Source: Bombyx mori (lineage: Eukaryota > Arthropoda > Insecta > Lepidoptera > Bombycidae). From it: a DNA stretch of 64,000 bases. A program made the translations under genes and the position numbers. This document shows, piece after piece, positions 19,807 to 31,529 of this stretch (position 1 is the first letter of the stretch; every line of letters starts with the position of its first letter). The DNA lies in the NCBI RefSeq assembly GCF_030269925.1, contig NC_085109.1, positions 4,836,001-4,900,000 on the forward strand, in the 5' to 3' direction. Below the pieces are notes generated by a model that made no database searches, was not told the origin of the DNA, and saw nothing but the letters and a program-made list of their open reading frames with translations.

Positions 19807-21130
19807 TTCAATACAGCATCTATCAAACTTACTATAACAGTAGTGTAAGAAAAATGCGTCTAAATAATTCCTCTACCATGCCATTGCGAGTTAATGGTAT
19901 GAATGTTACGTGATGTTTCCGACAGTTTCTGGGGTCTAGTACAAAATTAATGAATGCGACAGAAGTGCCTTCAGCAAGCGTCGTTTTTCGGACGCGGACG
20001 TCGTCTAATGTGCGCTTAGACGGAATGATGCGTGGGCGGACTCATGAATGGGGTCTGAGTGTGTATTGAGTGACACCCACGCGTTATCGTCTGTTTGAGG
20101 TGGGGTAGCCTCTGCAAATATTCATCATATAAATACCACAGTTACCAACCAAACAGTAACAAGTCGGAAATTCACTGAAACTAAAATTACTATGAGAATT
20201 GCTTTATTATTACCTCCAATTACAAAAAAAGTTGTGAAAAGATTAGACACATCGTGAGGCGTATGTGCCTTCTCAAATACTACACGACGATCGCGAGTGC
20301 TTAGCCAAGAGTGTGAAGACTAAGAAGACGAAATGAATACATTCTGAATGCTATACCATTTTTAGAGAAAACGGTTCTCCTTTAATTTCTAAAAATGAAA
20401 ACCCAAGTTACAATAAGAAACTACTTCGTTCTGCGTGAAACGAAACGCAAAAGTTTAGAAATATTTTTATGGAAAAATCGGCGGTACTTAGCAATATAGA
20501 AACGTGTCAATTTTCTGTAACTTCTCTCTCTCTCGATTATTAATAATTTATTACTTTACACTGCTCTGTGTAATTAAAGACAAACTTAAATGAATGCTGA
20601 AAATCTTAAGATTTGAAAAAAATGTTTTAACTGTATTATTTTTCAATATAAATTAATTCATAAATAGGGATAAGTTATGTAAATAAACACTTGCTTATTT
20701 ATTTATTTTTGAATTGTTATTCTCTGTAATTGCTGATCTATCAACTGTCTTTGACTATTATTTCTCAATTTTTTTTTTTATTTGGTAATTAAAATTTTTT
20801 GATATATTATCATCCCAGTATTATCTTATTGTGATTTTATTTTAGCATTCTAGCAAAAGCTTTGCTTCACTTTAAACACACTTACTATTCATGGTTTTTG
20901 CTAATTAATTTAAGATTACCTAATTAATCATAAAAAAATTACAAATTTCGTGTCTGTCAAGCGCTACGTTCGTGTGGAAAATAAGATCGCAGTGACCTAC
21001 CCTTACAACGTCAATCGTTGGCCATTTTCAGCTTGCCGGTTATCCTTTGATGTAAAAATTAACCTTTTCAAAAATTTCACGGCATGCTATTACGCAATTA
21101 ATTTGCTATTTTTGTTTTTGTTCGCAAATG
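19807..21130. other. Long unannotated AT-rich stretch
   Basis: About 1.3 kb without a recognised repeat. An open frame of 113 codons (20950-21291) runs into the CpG-rich segment but shows no domain. This may be upstream DNA of the candidate host gene. Confidence 0.4.
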
Positions 21131-21412
21131 AGGGGAACGGGAGGTCGGGGCAGATATCGCCAGGGACCGTCGTCATGGCGACGGAAGGCGCTATCGGCGC
21201 GCGCCGCATCCAGACTCCTGCACGGCAGACGGGGCCCTGCAATCGCCGAGACCGCTTCGTCGCCTCAAAGCGTTTGAAATACGTTTCTTGACGTGACCAA
21301 AGCAGTTAGTGCATCATAATAACGCCTTTGACGAGCCCGCAGTGTGCGTAACACGGAACTAGTGTTCTCGAGCCAGTGTTCTATGTGTGTGTGAGTGTGT
21401 GCGATGCATTAG
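21131..21412 (+). promoter_or_regulatory. CpG-rich segment, candidate promoter/5' UTR
   Basis: Strong local rise in GC and CpG (for example TCGCCAGGGACCGTCGTC, GCTATCGGCGCGCGCC) within AT-rich DNA, directly upstream of a candidate exon with a good splice donor. No TATA or start site can be fixed. A short upstream ORF (ATGCATTAG, 21404-21412) precedes the putative start. Inference only. Confidence 0.35.
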
Positions 21413-21490
21413 ACCGTGTGCAATGTCGGGTGGTGGGACGAGTCTGTGACCGGACCGGCTGCAGGGGAGGGGCGGTTTTCACGCTTGATC

Positions 21491-21512
21491 ATGCCTTTCG
21501 AATTGAGATCAG
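21491..21512 (+). CDS. Candidate host gene, coding part of first exon
   Basis: ATG at 21491 (weak context) opens seven codons (MPFELRS) plus one base, then CAG|GTAAGA at 21512/21513, a consensus splice donor. That frame has a TAG upstream at 21410-21412 and no earlier ATG. Joined to the exon at 23621 the frame stays open without a stop. Two short upstream ORFs (21404, 21423) precede it. If the real start is at 23656, this exon is 5' UTR. No known family recognised. Confidence 0.4.
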
Positions 21513-22605
21513 GTAAGATTTGCAGGAATACGAAACGTAAACTGCTCGCCGATAAAGGCGAGATTCGCTTGAGGAAAATCCTGAAGAACGTCTGAAAACT
21601 TTCACGTGCACTGTGGAAATTGAAAGGTTGCAAGTTGGCCCCATTGAACGTTGCGAACTAAGCGCTATGTTTTAAGTCGGTTAACTTTCTCAAAAATTCG
21701 TTTATTTTAATTATTTTTCAGTGTTTTACGGTCTTCTTAGATAATACGTTGAAATGAATATTTACGATTCTGCATTCATTTCGTTTGAAAAAACAACTTA
21801 TTTAATGACAAATTATATATAACGATTGGTTAGGTAATGTTAGGTAATAATGTTAGCGTAGTCAAATGATTCTAATTTAGTCTATCTGAAATTTATCTCA
21901 TATATCTGGAGTGTCGATCTATTAAGAACAATGGACTAAAAATATAGTGTAGGTAAGTTTATTCGTGGTAATTGTTATTTTTGGATTCGAGTATGAAAAT
22001 AAATGGAAACGGATGGCTAAGATTTTGACATGTGTGCAAAGTATGTTGTACGCACATATCCATGATCTTGATGCAAGGCAATAGTTATTCTGTTACTTGA
22101 AAGTTGAAACGTTTATTCCTGGGGCGTTTTGCTTGAACAAAATAATGAAAAAAAATTATAAGTGTAATTTTTTCGGATAAGAAATTGTTTGTGATAAATT
22201 TAATTTGTTCTCTTATAAATCTTTTTAGTGAATATTACATATTTAAATTGAAAGATCGACCCGATATAGTAAGTACGGGTTTTTGATCAAATTAAAAAAA
22301 GAGGGTCTTAATTCGTTTATTTTTATATGGGTTTAAATGGTCTTTTTTTCAGGATTAGACCAGTAGTTTGTGGGTTATCCTTAATAATGCATACAACTGA
22401 CTTCGACTAAATTGATGATATCCTCATTTCTTTTGAAGTCGATTTTCGTTTTTGCTAAAAATTTGTATTATTATCTACATTCGTCTTGAATAATGTATTG
22501 AGTATTTATGTTGACAATTCATCGATCCATATTCAATAAACTGTTCGAAAATGTATTCCAGGTTATTTCGTCGCCATGTTGTTGTTTAAACTAATGCTTT
22601 AGTAG
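21513..22605. other. Putative intron 1, left part; unannotated
   Basis: AT-rich with no recognised element. It would be part of an intron of about 2.1 kb (21513-23620) if the candidate exons are real. Confidence 0.4.
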
Positions 22606-23043
22606 AACTAGTTTGGACCCTCTGGGTCTGCGGAGGGACTTCGGTTCCCTCTGTATTTTGTACCGTATGTTCCATGGGGAGTGCTCTGAGGAATTGTTCG
22701 AGATGATACCGGCATCTCGTTTTTACCATCGCACCGCCCGCCACCGGAGTAGAGTTCATCCATACTACCTGGAGCCACTGCGGTCATCCACAGTGCGTTT
22801 CCAGAGGTCTTTTTTGCCACGTACCATCCGGCTATGGAATGAGCTCCCCTCCACGGTGTTTCCCGAGCGCTACGACATGTCCTTCTTCAAACGAGGCTTG
22901 TGGAGAGTATTAAGCGGTAGGCAGCGGCTTGGCTCTGCCCCTGGCATTGCTGAAGTCCATGGGCGACGGTAACCACTAACCATCAGGTGGGCCGTATGCT
23001 CGTCTGCCTATAAGGGCAATAAAAAAAACAAAAAAAAAAAAAA
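22606..23043 (+). mobile_element. CR1/jockey-like LINE, 3' fragment
   Basis: Starts near GGACCCTCTGGGTCTGCGG and runs through the ORF end to the GGCAATAAAA tail and A-run. The ORF part (22613-22972, 119 codons) matches the last part of the intact LINE protein (GSLCILYRMFHGECSEELFE). AACTAGTTT (22606-22614) may be a duplication of AACTAATTT after the A tail, with one mismatch. Confidence 0.88.
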
Positions 23044-23184
23044 CTAATTTAAGCAAATGTTCGGTTGTTTCTTGACCGGCTATTCTTTTTAACTGTACAA
23101 TTGGTACAACTGAAATCCTTGACATAATATTTGCTGACCTATTTTAAGGCAAAAATTAAGAAATGGTTAATACTTAAGCTTCAA

Positions 23185-23432
23185 TTTTTTTTTTATTGTT
23201 TAGATGGGTGGACGAGCTTACAGCCCACCTGGCGTTAAGTGGTTACTGGAGCCCATAGACATTTACAACGTAAATGCGCCACCCACCTTGAGATATAAGT
23301 TCTAAGGTCTCAAGTATTGTTACAACGGCTGCCCCACCCTTCAAACCGAAACGCATTACTGCTTCACGGCAGAAATAGGCAGAGTGGTGGTACCTTACCC
23401 GCGCGGACTCATAAGAGGTCCTACCACCAGTA
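23185..23432 (-). repeat. Bm1-type SINE 3' half (minus)
   Basis: T-run, TTTAGATGGGTGGACGAGC, CTGGCGTTAAGTGGTTACTG to GAGGTCCTACCACCAGTAA. Lies about 190 bp upstream of the candidate exon at 23621, within the putative intron. Confidence 0.87.
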
Positions 23433-23620
23433 AATATACACTTATTGGGTGTATTATCTTTTTCCTTTGGTTTTTGTTTGAAGTTTTTTGTTGTCTCGGC
23501 AAATCACAAATTCAAATCACAGCAGCTACGAAGTGGTTTTCCATTAATATTACGTATTATTTGTTTGTTTTCCACTTTAAATTCTGTCTTGAATTCTTGC
23601 AAATAAGTAAATCGCTTTAG

Positions 23621-23781
23621 GACGGCAGAAGAGCTCTCGGCTTATCGGGTGCAAAATGGCCGAGGGAGCTTTAAGATCCAAAGTGAAAGTGAAAGTCGCC
23701 GGCCACTTTGAAACTAAGGGTACTCGATTGTATGAGTTTTTTGATGTTGACATCAATCAGTTGATGTCGCTAGTGGCACAC
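23621..23781 (+). CDS. Candidate host gene, second exon (N-terminal coding)
   Basis: A 161-bp exon bounded by ATCGCTTTAG|GACGG (acceptor) and GCACAC|GTAAGTAAT (strong donor). An ATG at 23656 in a good context (GCAAAATGG) opens 42 codons to the donor: MAEGALRSKVKVKVAG at the start, GTRLYEFFDVDINQLMSLV near the end. Reading through the donor meets a TAG within a few codons. The first 35 bases also stay open in the frame of the 21491 ATG, adding 19 residues. Sequence composition looks coding. I do not recognise the protein. Later exons would lie downstream or beyond this window. Confidence 0.55.
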
Positions 23782-23849
23782 GTAAGTAATCTATGGTAGG
23801 GGCACAGCAAGACTGCTATATACTGCTGAAGTCTCTTTTCATACTTTAA

Positions 23850-24118
23850 ATGACATGTTATTATCATGGCGTTCAAGACATACCGTTAGACGTTGATACC
23901 GAAACCCCATCCTACATATTTCTACCATGGAGCTCTGTTGTGCTCCTGTTTGAGGAATGTGGTAACCGTTATATAAAGTACTACCTAGTCAGATTTCAGA
24001 TTACGACTTCACATCTCAAGATCGGTGGCGGAACAATGAAACCTCTGGGCCCCAGTGGTAACTTAAATCCAGGTGGCACTTGAGTTCATAGTAAGCTGTA
24101 TGCAATAAATGAATAAGA
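23850..24118 (+). repeat. Decayed Bm1-like SINE end
   Basis: ACATCTCAAGATCGGTGGCG, CAGTGGTAACTTAAATCCAG and GCAATAAATGAATAA resemble the SINE 3' region; 23850-23994 is too decayed to call. Confidence 0.45.
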
Positions 24119-25066
24119 TCGCCGGCCGAAGGATTTTAGGGCCCACCCACTAAACGACTCCCCTGCATTCTTACACCCGACGTCCGATCCCCTCCGAGGT
24201 CAGAACCCGGATGAGGTAGGGGGGTTACTGCGGTCAACACTACAACCAGACAGCGCGACTCACCCCAAGGACGCCCAGCCGACGGAGCCTTCGAGGCGAA
24301 TCGAAGGCTCTGAAACGTCGGCCGTCTCGGTACGGTAGCCCGTCAGGCCGCCCAGACGGTGCCGCTGGTGTCTCGGAATACCCTGCTGGACCAGAACCAG
24401 CCTACCGGGTCGGGACGCGATACACTGCCAACCGGTCGCTCTTTCGTAACTCCTTGGCAGCGCGCTAGAGTGCTGGTAGCCCGCCTCACGGCCTCTACCT
24501 CCTCAGGTCGCCCCTTGACCTTCACCGGGGGGAAGCCGCCATCTACAGGGGCCGGAGTCGGGCAAAAGACCTTCTCCGGCCCCCGGCTCGGCGGCGACGG
24601 ATAGGTGCGGAGAGGGATGAGCTCTCCCTCTCTCGTTCCGCCGCCTCCTTCTGCGAGATGGTGTACTCGCAGAAGTCGAGCATCGCCTTCCAGGACTCAT
24701 CGCTGCCGAGCATCGTTGCCACGACGGTCGGCAGCGACCCGCAAACAAGCCCGGTCCTATTTGCGAGACAAGGAGACGGCATTGCTCCAGCCATGCGGGG
24801 CAATGTGCGATCGTATGCTCGACCGTGTCCTCGTTGCAGTCACAGTGATGACACTCCATCGTCGGTTCCTTCCGGGCGATACGATGCAGGTACCGGCCAA
24901 AACACTCATGGCCGGTAAGCATCTGCGTCAACCGGAAGGTGAGACGCCCTTGGTCACGGTTCGCCCATTCCGCAAGGACCGGCGCACCGCCTCGACGGTC
25001 CGGAGACCGGCCGACGGGTTCGCCAAGCGGCGAGACGCCTCCAGCACAGACCGCCGAAATTGGAGT
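24119..25066 (-). mobile_element. R1-clade LINE 3' part, decayed
   Basis: A GC-rich block on the minus strand with the R1-type ORF2 C terminus and about 380 bp of 3' UTR. Its UTR shares GCTGGTTCTG-CCAGC-GGGTATTCC with the copy at 976-2237, but the rest differs, so these are related families. No A tail and no clear target duplication. It lies downstream of the candidate exon, possibly in an intron. Confidence 0.75.
24503..25066 (-). pseudogene. Frameshifted R1-clade reverse transcriptase C terminus
   Basis: The first frame shows GRLTFRLTQMLTGHECFGRY and the zinc knuckle (ECHHCDCNEDTVEHTIAHCP). Near 24745-24760 homology shifts to another frame (VVATMLGSDESWKAMLDFCE, TISQKEAAERE). The frameshift kills the ORF, and the catalytic part is missing. 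Confidence 0.8.
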
Positions 25067-25587
25067 AAGTAAGAACCCTGCTTCGATGCTAGGTGCTGCT
25101 GTGGTAGAAAGCAAATGACATAATCATCTGAAATAAATTTTTAGAGCATTCCCGATATAATAGACTGTAAAGAAACACAGGGAGCGCCAAAATTTTCATT
25201 TTTAACACATCATTCCTTCATCACAGGAGTTTTTCGGAATTTTTTTAAGTACTAAATTATTTTCAAAATGTTTACGTATTGTACGAGTAGTATATCTAAA
25301 TTAAGTAGAGGCAGGCAGGCTTATTTGAGCCCCACGCGCTGTCATAGACGCCACCGTGTAATCCGCGCATGTCGATTATTGCTGATCTAAATAAATGGTC
25401 TATGAAGCTTTGAGTCGTGTGTTGTTACAGTAAAATTATTGAAACTACTCCCTTTTTTACTACACCTGCCGCTCATAAACATATACAGTAAAAGCTCTTT
25501 ATCTCTTTATTCGCGGGGTACATATAAGTTCCGTAAATATGCCGCGAATACCGAAACCGTGAATATGAAAAAGTGCGTTTATAAAGG
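25067..25587. other. Unannotated AT-rich DNA
   Basis: Nothing recognised. Confidence 0.5.
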
Positions 25588-25900
25588 ATATATAAAAATA
25601 TTAACAAAGACAAACAATATTTAATCTATTCTCAATTTGACCACCGACGTCAAGAACATAAGTTTGACAATAAATTGTATGCATGCGTGTGTGCGTCAAA
25701 TACATGGTATGTAGTGTGTGTAATGTTTTCTTTATTGATTTAATGTATCTTTTATGCATTATTTAAAAAAAAAATTAGCATTATGCACTTCTTCTCTATA
25801 TTCTCTATAAGTGTGGAAAATTTCATACTCCTCCGTCCGCGCAATTTTCGTAAAAAGGGATATAAAGTTTTTGCTTCACGTATTAATATAATATTATAGA
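25588..25900 (-). mobile_element. Helitron-like element H2, partial
   Basis: AAAGACAAACAATATTTAAT, TGTGTAATGTTTTCTTTATT and GCTTCACGTATTAATATAAT up to TATAGA|T. The CTAGTGG end is missing. Confidence 0.7.
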
Positions 25901-26614
25901 TTAAACAAAGTGCAATCTTTAATTCATAAAAGCAGAGTAGTAAATACCTTAATCTAAAAATAAATAAACGAAAAGTTTGAACAGTTTCCACTACCAATTT
26001 CATAGTTTGTAAATATATCGTATCCCAGAACAAACATTTCACGGTAATTCCTCGGGGATCCTCCGGGATTTTCCAGCGATGGGATTGAGTAATGTGTTTT
26101 AGAATTCATTTTAACAATATATCAACCAGCTACTTTAGTACAGCGTGAATGTGAAGTAAATCCCAAAAAATGCGTGTTTTATAACGGTGATAATTTGTAA
26201 ATATTGAACTCTTTAAAGTTAGCTTCAGGAGTCCTAGTTATGGCTCCAAATTTTATTTCTTGTTTATGTTTGATAAAGTTATAAATTCTTTTTAAATTAC
26301 ACCAACCCTTTGGTATGGATTTGGATTGGCACCATTTAATTTCTTTTTTTTTATTGACTCCCTAAACAGATACGACATCTTCAGGAGACAATGCAATTAA
26401 GAGTTTCATTCGTTCACACAATGAGTCCATTAACCTTAATTAGTTTGGTGATTGATTACAGAACGGTGTGATGGATGGCCTTAATTTCAGCGCAGAATCT
26501 CAACTTCTAATATTTTCAGTAATGTCATTAAAATTTGAATTGGTTAAAATTTAACCTTAATTTACTTTTAACTGCTAATTTTTATGTCTGCTATTGTCTT
26601 CAAATTAAGGTCAT
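25901..26614. other. Unannotated AT-rich DNA
   Basis: Nothing recognised. Confidence 0.5.
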
Positions 26615-26701
26615 TCAAGGGATCCAAGATAAAATAGTCTTCTCTCGGATATCTTGAGCCTTACCATCGAGACTCTTATTCTTTGGTCGTCGCTGTGGAT
26701 C
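26615..26701 (-). CDS. Candidate terminal exon of an unknown gene
   Basis: On the minus strand, TTTTTTTGCAG is followed by 29 codons ending in TGA (26615-26617): DPQRRPKNKSLDGKAQ then DIREKTILSWIP. The acceptor is strong and the composition looks coding, unlike the surrounding AT-rich DNA. There is no obvious AATAAA soon after. An internal GTAAGG could instead be a donor for a 37-bp exon. Could be chance. Confidence 0.3.
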   Translation of the reverse strand, partial: DPQRRPKNKSLDGKAQDIREKTILSWIP

Positions 26702-28254
26702 CTGCAAAAAAATTAGAGTTATAATCGTGAGGCAGCGGTCATTCAAAATAGGAATGTTTTTTAGAAAACTAGAAGGAAAATCAATGCTTAGGTCTTATAA
26801 AGTTAAATAATAAAAATACCTTGGTGTTAAATAATTTAAAGTTTTGTCAAATAGACTTCTGAATTTTTTAAATTTTGTAGTATGCTCTAATTATACAGCA
26901 AAATATACACCGCTGCACACTTGTTGTTTAAAGCGATCTCATCCAGACAAATGATATAAAATAAAATAGTTATGAAAAAGAGTAGGAGGTAAAATACCCT
27001 GTCCACTGTAAATGTCGTAAAAAAACATATTATTATGTACGTAGGTTTAATGGCAGTTGGGATAAAACTACGTAAATTTAATTAAGATCCAGTTGACTCA
27101 AAAATTTTGGTTGGACATGAGGGATATGATAGTTTTTTAACACAAAGCGATCTTCATTAGGGATCACACACATGCACATATAGTGTTCGCCTAAGCTAAT
27201 GGAGACAGTGTAAGACTGGTCTTTCCATCCAATATAATCATTGCCTAATTACAATACATAAAAGAAAAATAACTCCAATCACGCATAGCTTTGATAAAGT
27301 AAAAATATTTACCACAAAAATATTCCAAAAGATAGTTAATATGAACAGGAACAATATGAAACTTATTAATGATCCGAACAAAGTTGTGATTCGCTCGCTC
27401 AATTTTCCTCAAAGATATGTCCGGTTGTTAATTTTCTTGTTAAGGAGGGATATCATATTTTTTATGTGGTTAAGATAAAATAATGCTTATGCTATGGCTT
27501 ACTATGACTTAAATTTCCATAAAGTATATTAGTTATTTCGTCAAGAAAATATTGGACAGTTTTTATTAGCCAAAATGGATGAGATAGGACAGAGATTTTA
27601 AACTAATTACCTTACAGCAAAAATCAGCCTCAGGATACCAGTGTGGTCTCGGACGTGCTAGAGATAGTAATTAGGGGTATTAGAAACAAAACTCGATCCG
27701 GCTCATAGAGTAGGAAAGAATTGCTTTCCAGGCAACTCAGATTTGAGTTTCTAGTCCCAAAGTGGGCAACATCATCCGCATGGTTTCCACTTAATATGAG
27801 ATGTAAATCAGCTTTTTGATGCTTGGAAAATGGGCGTGATCGCAAATGGGTCTCCTAATGCTTAAATATCTCGGAACAGTGCAAGTGTTATTTAGCCTAC
27901 TGTCAAAACCCTTAATGAAAACGGCACTAATTATGAAGAAACCTGGCCACGTACGCACATCGGCGGTGTCCTTCAATAGGAATCTGTTATTTGGTTTCTT
28001 GATGTACCAAACATGGGCACATTAACGCTAAAACTAAGTCGTCTGTGAAGGATTTTGTTTATCATATAATTTAAAGGCTACCCATGCAGTTGTGTAGTAC
28101 AGTCTGTGGGCTATACTGTGACAATGCTAAGCTATGTCACTGTTTTAAATTAACTTAATGGTTTTCTGCCATCACTGCCGGCTCAGTAGCATGATTGTGC
28201 TGTGTATAAACTACAACCAGAGACAAAAAAAAATAAAAAATCTGTTTGGATTTC
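26702..28254. other. Long unannotated stretch
   Basis: About 1.5 kb, AT-rich, without a recognised repeat except vague SINE-like text near 27740-27790. If 26615-26701 is an exon, upstream exons would lie here or beyond; I could not identify any. Confidence 0.4.
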
Positions 28255-28395
28255 CTTGTAATACGGCCTGGGACGGGCCCCGGGGAATACCCCTACCCGG
28301 GCAGAAGGTCTTATAATTAAACCCAGCTTAGGTCTGTAATGCTAGCTGTCTTCTCGTCCAACGCTTGGCAGTCCACGCTCGTTATCACCGTAGGA
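28255..28395. repeat. GC-rich retroelement fragment
   Basis: GGCCTGGGACGGGCCCCGGG, TACCCCTACCCGGGCAG and CCAACGCTTGGCAGTCCACG are GC-rich against AT-rich flanks and resemble LINE UTR text. Not assignable. Confidence 0.35.
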
Positions 28396-28397
28396 AA

Positions 28398-28447
28398 TGA
28401 AGTATATATATATTTATATTTTATATATATTTATATATATATTTTAA
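28398..28447. repeat. AT-only low-complexity tract
   Basis: Alternating TATATATT units, 50 bp, no protein or RNA signal. Confidence 0.7.
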
Positions 28448-28531
28448 TTGCCAGATTAATGTTGTACTACTTGTAGTACCGTTCTAAAGGGATAACTTAT
28501 TTCGTTAACATTGAAACTTCAACTTATGGTT

Positions 28532-28535
<4 letters not shown>

Positions 28536-28612
<77 letters not shown>

Positions 28613-28993
28613 TGCCCTTGTAGGCAGACGAGCATACGGCCCACCTGATGGTGAGTGGTTACCGTCGCCCATGGACTTCAGCAATGCCAGGGGCAGAGCC
28701 AAGCCGCTGCCTACCGTTTAATACTCTCCACAAGCCTCGTTTGAAGAAGGACATGTCATAGCGCTCGGGAAACACCGTGGAGGGGAGCTCATTCCATAGC
28801 CGGATGGTACGTGGCAAAAAAGACCTCTGGAAACGCACTGTGGATGACCGCAGTGGCTCCAGGTAGTATGGATGAACTCTACTCCGGTGGCGAGCGGTGC
28901 GATGGTAAAAACGAGATGCCGGTATCATCTCGAACAATTCCTCAGAGCACTCCCCATGGAACATACGGTACAAAATACAGAGGGAACCGAAAC
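28536..28993 (-). mobile_element. CR1/jockey-like LINE, 3' fragment with 75-nt tail
   Basis: A T-run of 75 bases (28536-28610) is the reversed A tail. Then come the reversed LINE tail and ORF end, broken at GGGAACCGAA (28984-28993). The last ~110 residues of the LINE ORF are intact. The long uninterrupted tail suggests a recent insertion. No clear target duplication. Confidence 0.9.
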
Positions 28994-29781
28994 AGGCATT
29001 CACATGTCTTAAAAGACAGTCTTGCACGGGGTTAAGATAGTTATACAATACAATAAACATTTTAAATACCGAACGTTTCTAGGGCGCATTAAAGTTTTCA
29101 ATCCCTTGAACTATGCTGTTCCCTTCATAATTGGAGGGCTGTGTGCTAATCAACTCAACTACAGCAAAAAAAAATTTGCATATATAAGTCTCCCGTACTT
29201 CAATTTGATCCAAATTCCATCGTGTTTCCACTGATCTACATAAGGGATACTCAAAGTTTTCCTAAAAAACTGTTTACTTCCTCACAGCAATGACGTCAGT
29301 GCGTCTTTACTCATTGATCTATTTTTTTTCGGTAGATGAGAAAACCAAATTGGATGATTCGATATTTCATCAAATCTAAGCGGAATTGATCTTTGCGCGC
29401 GTTCGACGTTCAGCCATTAAGGTTAAGAAATAACTTGTACCTACAAGAGCTTGAGTTAGGAAAGATCAAACGTGATCGAAAATCGAGTAAGTGAAAGGAA
29501 ATATGATATTGCGTTTTTGATCGTAGAAAAAAATGTGGGATGTTTTTACGCAGCCTCTATCTGCTTCGCTAACAAATTTGCTGCCTGGTAAACAGTGTAA
29601 CGAAAGTAGATATTTCATTCCTTTGCTTTTGGAATGCTATAACAATTGTTACGTATTGATATCATTTGCCAGCTTTTGTTTGGTCGCGATTTTTTGGGCA
29701 GTTGGGTAACTGTATGGAACGAAATCAATTAGCACGCAAGTAGTATGAAATTTACTAAAACCCCTGTGTCATTAACTTCGT
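28994..29781. other. Unannotated DNA
   Basis: No element recognised. A TGACGTCA palindrome occurs near 29291. Confidence 0.45.
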
Positions 29782-29986
29782 ATAGTGGTGGCAGGACCTC
29801 TTGGAGTCCGCGCGCTCAAATATGTGAACGAGCTCACAGCCCACCTGGTGTTAAGTGGTTACTGGAGCCCATAGACATCTACAACGTAAATGCGCTACAC
29901 ACCTTGAGATATAAGTTCTAAGGTCTCAGTATAGTTACAACGGCTGCCCCACCCTTCAAACCGAAACGCATTACTGCTTCACGGCA
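29782..29986. repeat. Two oppositely oriented Bm1-type SINE pieces
   Basis: 29782-29817 reads forward (TAGTGGTGGCAGGACCTCTT), while 29824-29986 reads in reverse (GAGCTCACAGCCCACCTGG to GCTTCACGGC). Either two insertions or an inversion within one. Confidence 0.7.
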
Positions 29987-30532
29987 ACTACTTGTTCATC
30001 TTAAAACAATGTTAAGTTTACCTATCATCATCGTTTCCTGTAAGCACCCTAATTAGGGAAGGCACTTATTAAATATATAGTTCATCATTTGTTTTGGCTC
30101 GTAAAATTAGTGAAATCTATTTTAGTCAAGCCACTTTCAGACAGACATTAAACTAGTAACGCAGACATAACCTTTCATTCTGATTTTATGACAGAAGAGA
30201 GTACACGTGCTCTCAATGTTCCTACTCATTAAATCTCCCTAGCGAGATTTGAATGAAGCTGGGAAGTCAGAGAAAACGTCATAACCGTGCAACACTCATA
30301 AGTACGTGACCTACTAAACATGGTAGGGTTATACTAAGGAGGGGGTTCAAGTAATAACATCACCCTGTAGACCTGGAGGTCGTGCGCTCTCGATTTATCA
30401 GAGGTCGGGTAGTTTGAACAGATATGTTTGGAGAGCTGCCAAACTGTAGGATCGATTTAAGACTGCACTGTGAAGTTGTGTGTGTTTCGTTTTAAAGAAA
30501 CATTTTGAATGGGCCGAAATTGCAAGTTTCTA
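29987..30532. other. Unannotated DNA
   Basis: Nothing recognised. Confidence 0.5.
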
Positions 30533-30674
30533 GGTATCGGCTTGGCTCAGCTCCTGGTTTTAAGCAGTGGCTTGTCTCTGCCCCTGGCATTGCTGACGTC
30601 TATGAGCGACGATGACCACTCACCGTCAGGTGACAACAACCATGCTCGTATGCCTACAAGGGCAATAAAAAAAG
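30533..30674 (+). repeat. CR1/jockey-like LINE tail with partial duplication
   Basis: Main tail 30561-30674 (TAAGCAGTGGCTTGTCTCTG to GGGCAATAAAAAAA). The first 25 bases of the tail also occur just upstream at 30533-30557 (GGTATCGGCTTGGCTCAGCT), a partial tandem copy. Confidence 0.75.
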
Positions 30675-31529
30675 TTAACTTTTTATTGTTATTATTTTAA
30701 TTATTATGAAATCTCCCAAATTATAATTTATGTAGTGTTCCTTGAAGCTTAGTTTTCATTATTTTTAAAACTGAGTATTATAAACAGCCCACTCACCGCG
30801 ATAGGGAGTCGCTATTGCTGCTCTATACTGAGGCACTGGAATGAAGTCCATGTTGGCTCAAGACCAGCCATGGTCAATGTAAAATAAATAAAATGTACTG
30901 CTTTTTTAAGATTTTGTGTTACTAACAATTCATAATTTAATTCTGAAATACAATTTAATATTATTATTATTATAAAACGGTACAGAATGGTATAAAATTA
31001 AAATTTAGAGTCGATAAGGGTTCCATCACTTCTTCACTTTGTTGATGAAATAATGCTTGTTTATTTTGTCTTCTTGAAATATTTTCGATGCAAGACAAAA
31101 CTTCGAAATAGATTCCGTTGATCATCTAGAACGAATCCAATTAGCAATTTTGACTGCCCATTTCACGCTTAACTTACGAGATTTTAAAATCCGGCTTATA
31201 ATTAATAAACTAATAAGCTTCACACAGTCGAATGAACTGATTCTTAGATTAACAGTTCTGATGCTAGCAATCTTTCAATTTTGTAACACATTAACTAGAC
31301 TAATGAAATAGCGTGTGTTTGGTTTTTTATCTTTACAAAGACTCATTTTTATTTATAGAAACAGGATAACCCACGAAATTAGGTAAAGACCACCTTTTCA
31401 CAAGTCTTTATAAAAATAAATTTCTTTGTATTATATTATTGTTATTATGAAAGTAACACGTCGCCTTCGCGTAGTTTTTATTTTATTTTAACTTTACAAT
31501 GAATTTAATTTTTAATTGTGATAGAGTGT
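30675..31529. other. Unannotated AT-rich DNA
   Basis: Nothing recognised. Confidence 0.5.

Noticed and set aside
20950..21291. A 113-codon coding frame
   Set aside because: It crosses AT-rich non-coding DNA and the CpG-rich patch with no domain, and its first codon is not ATG.
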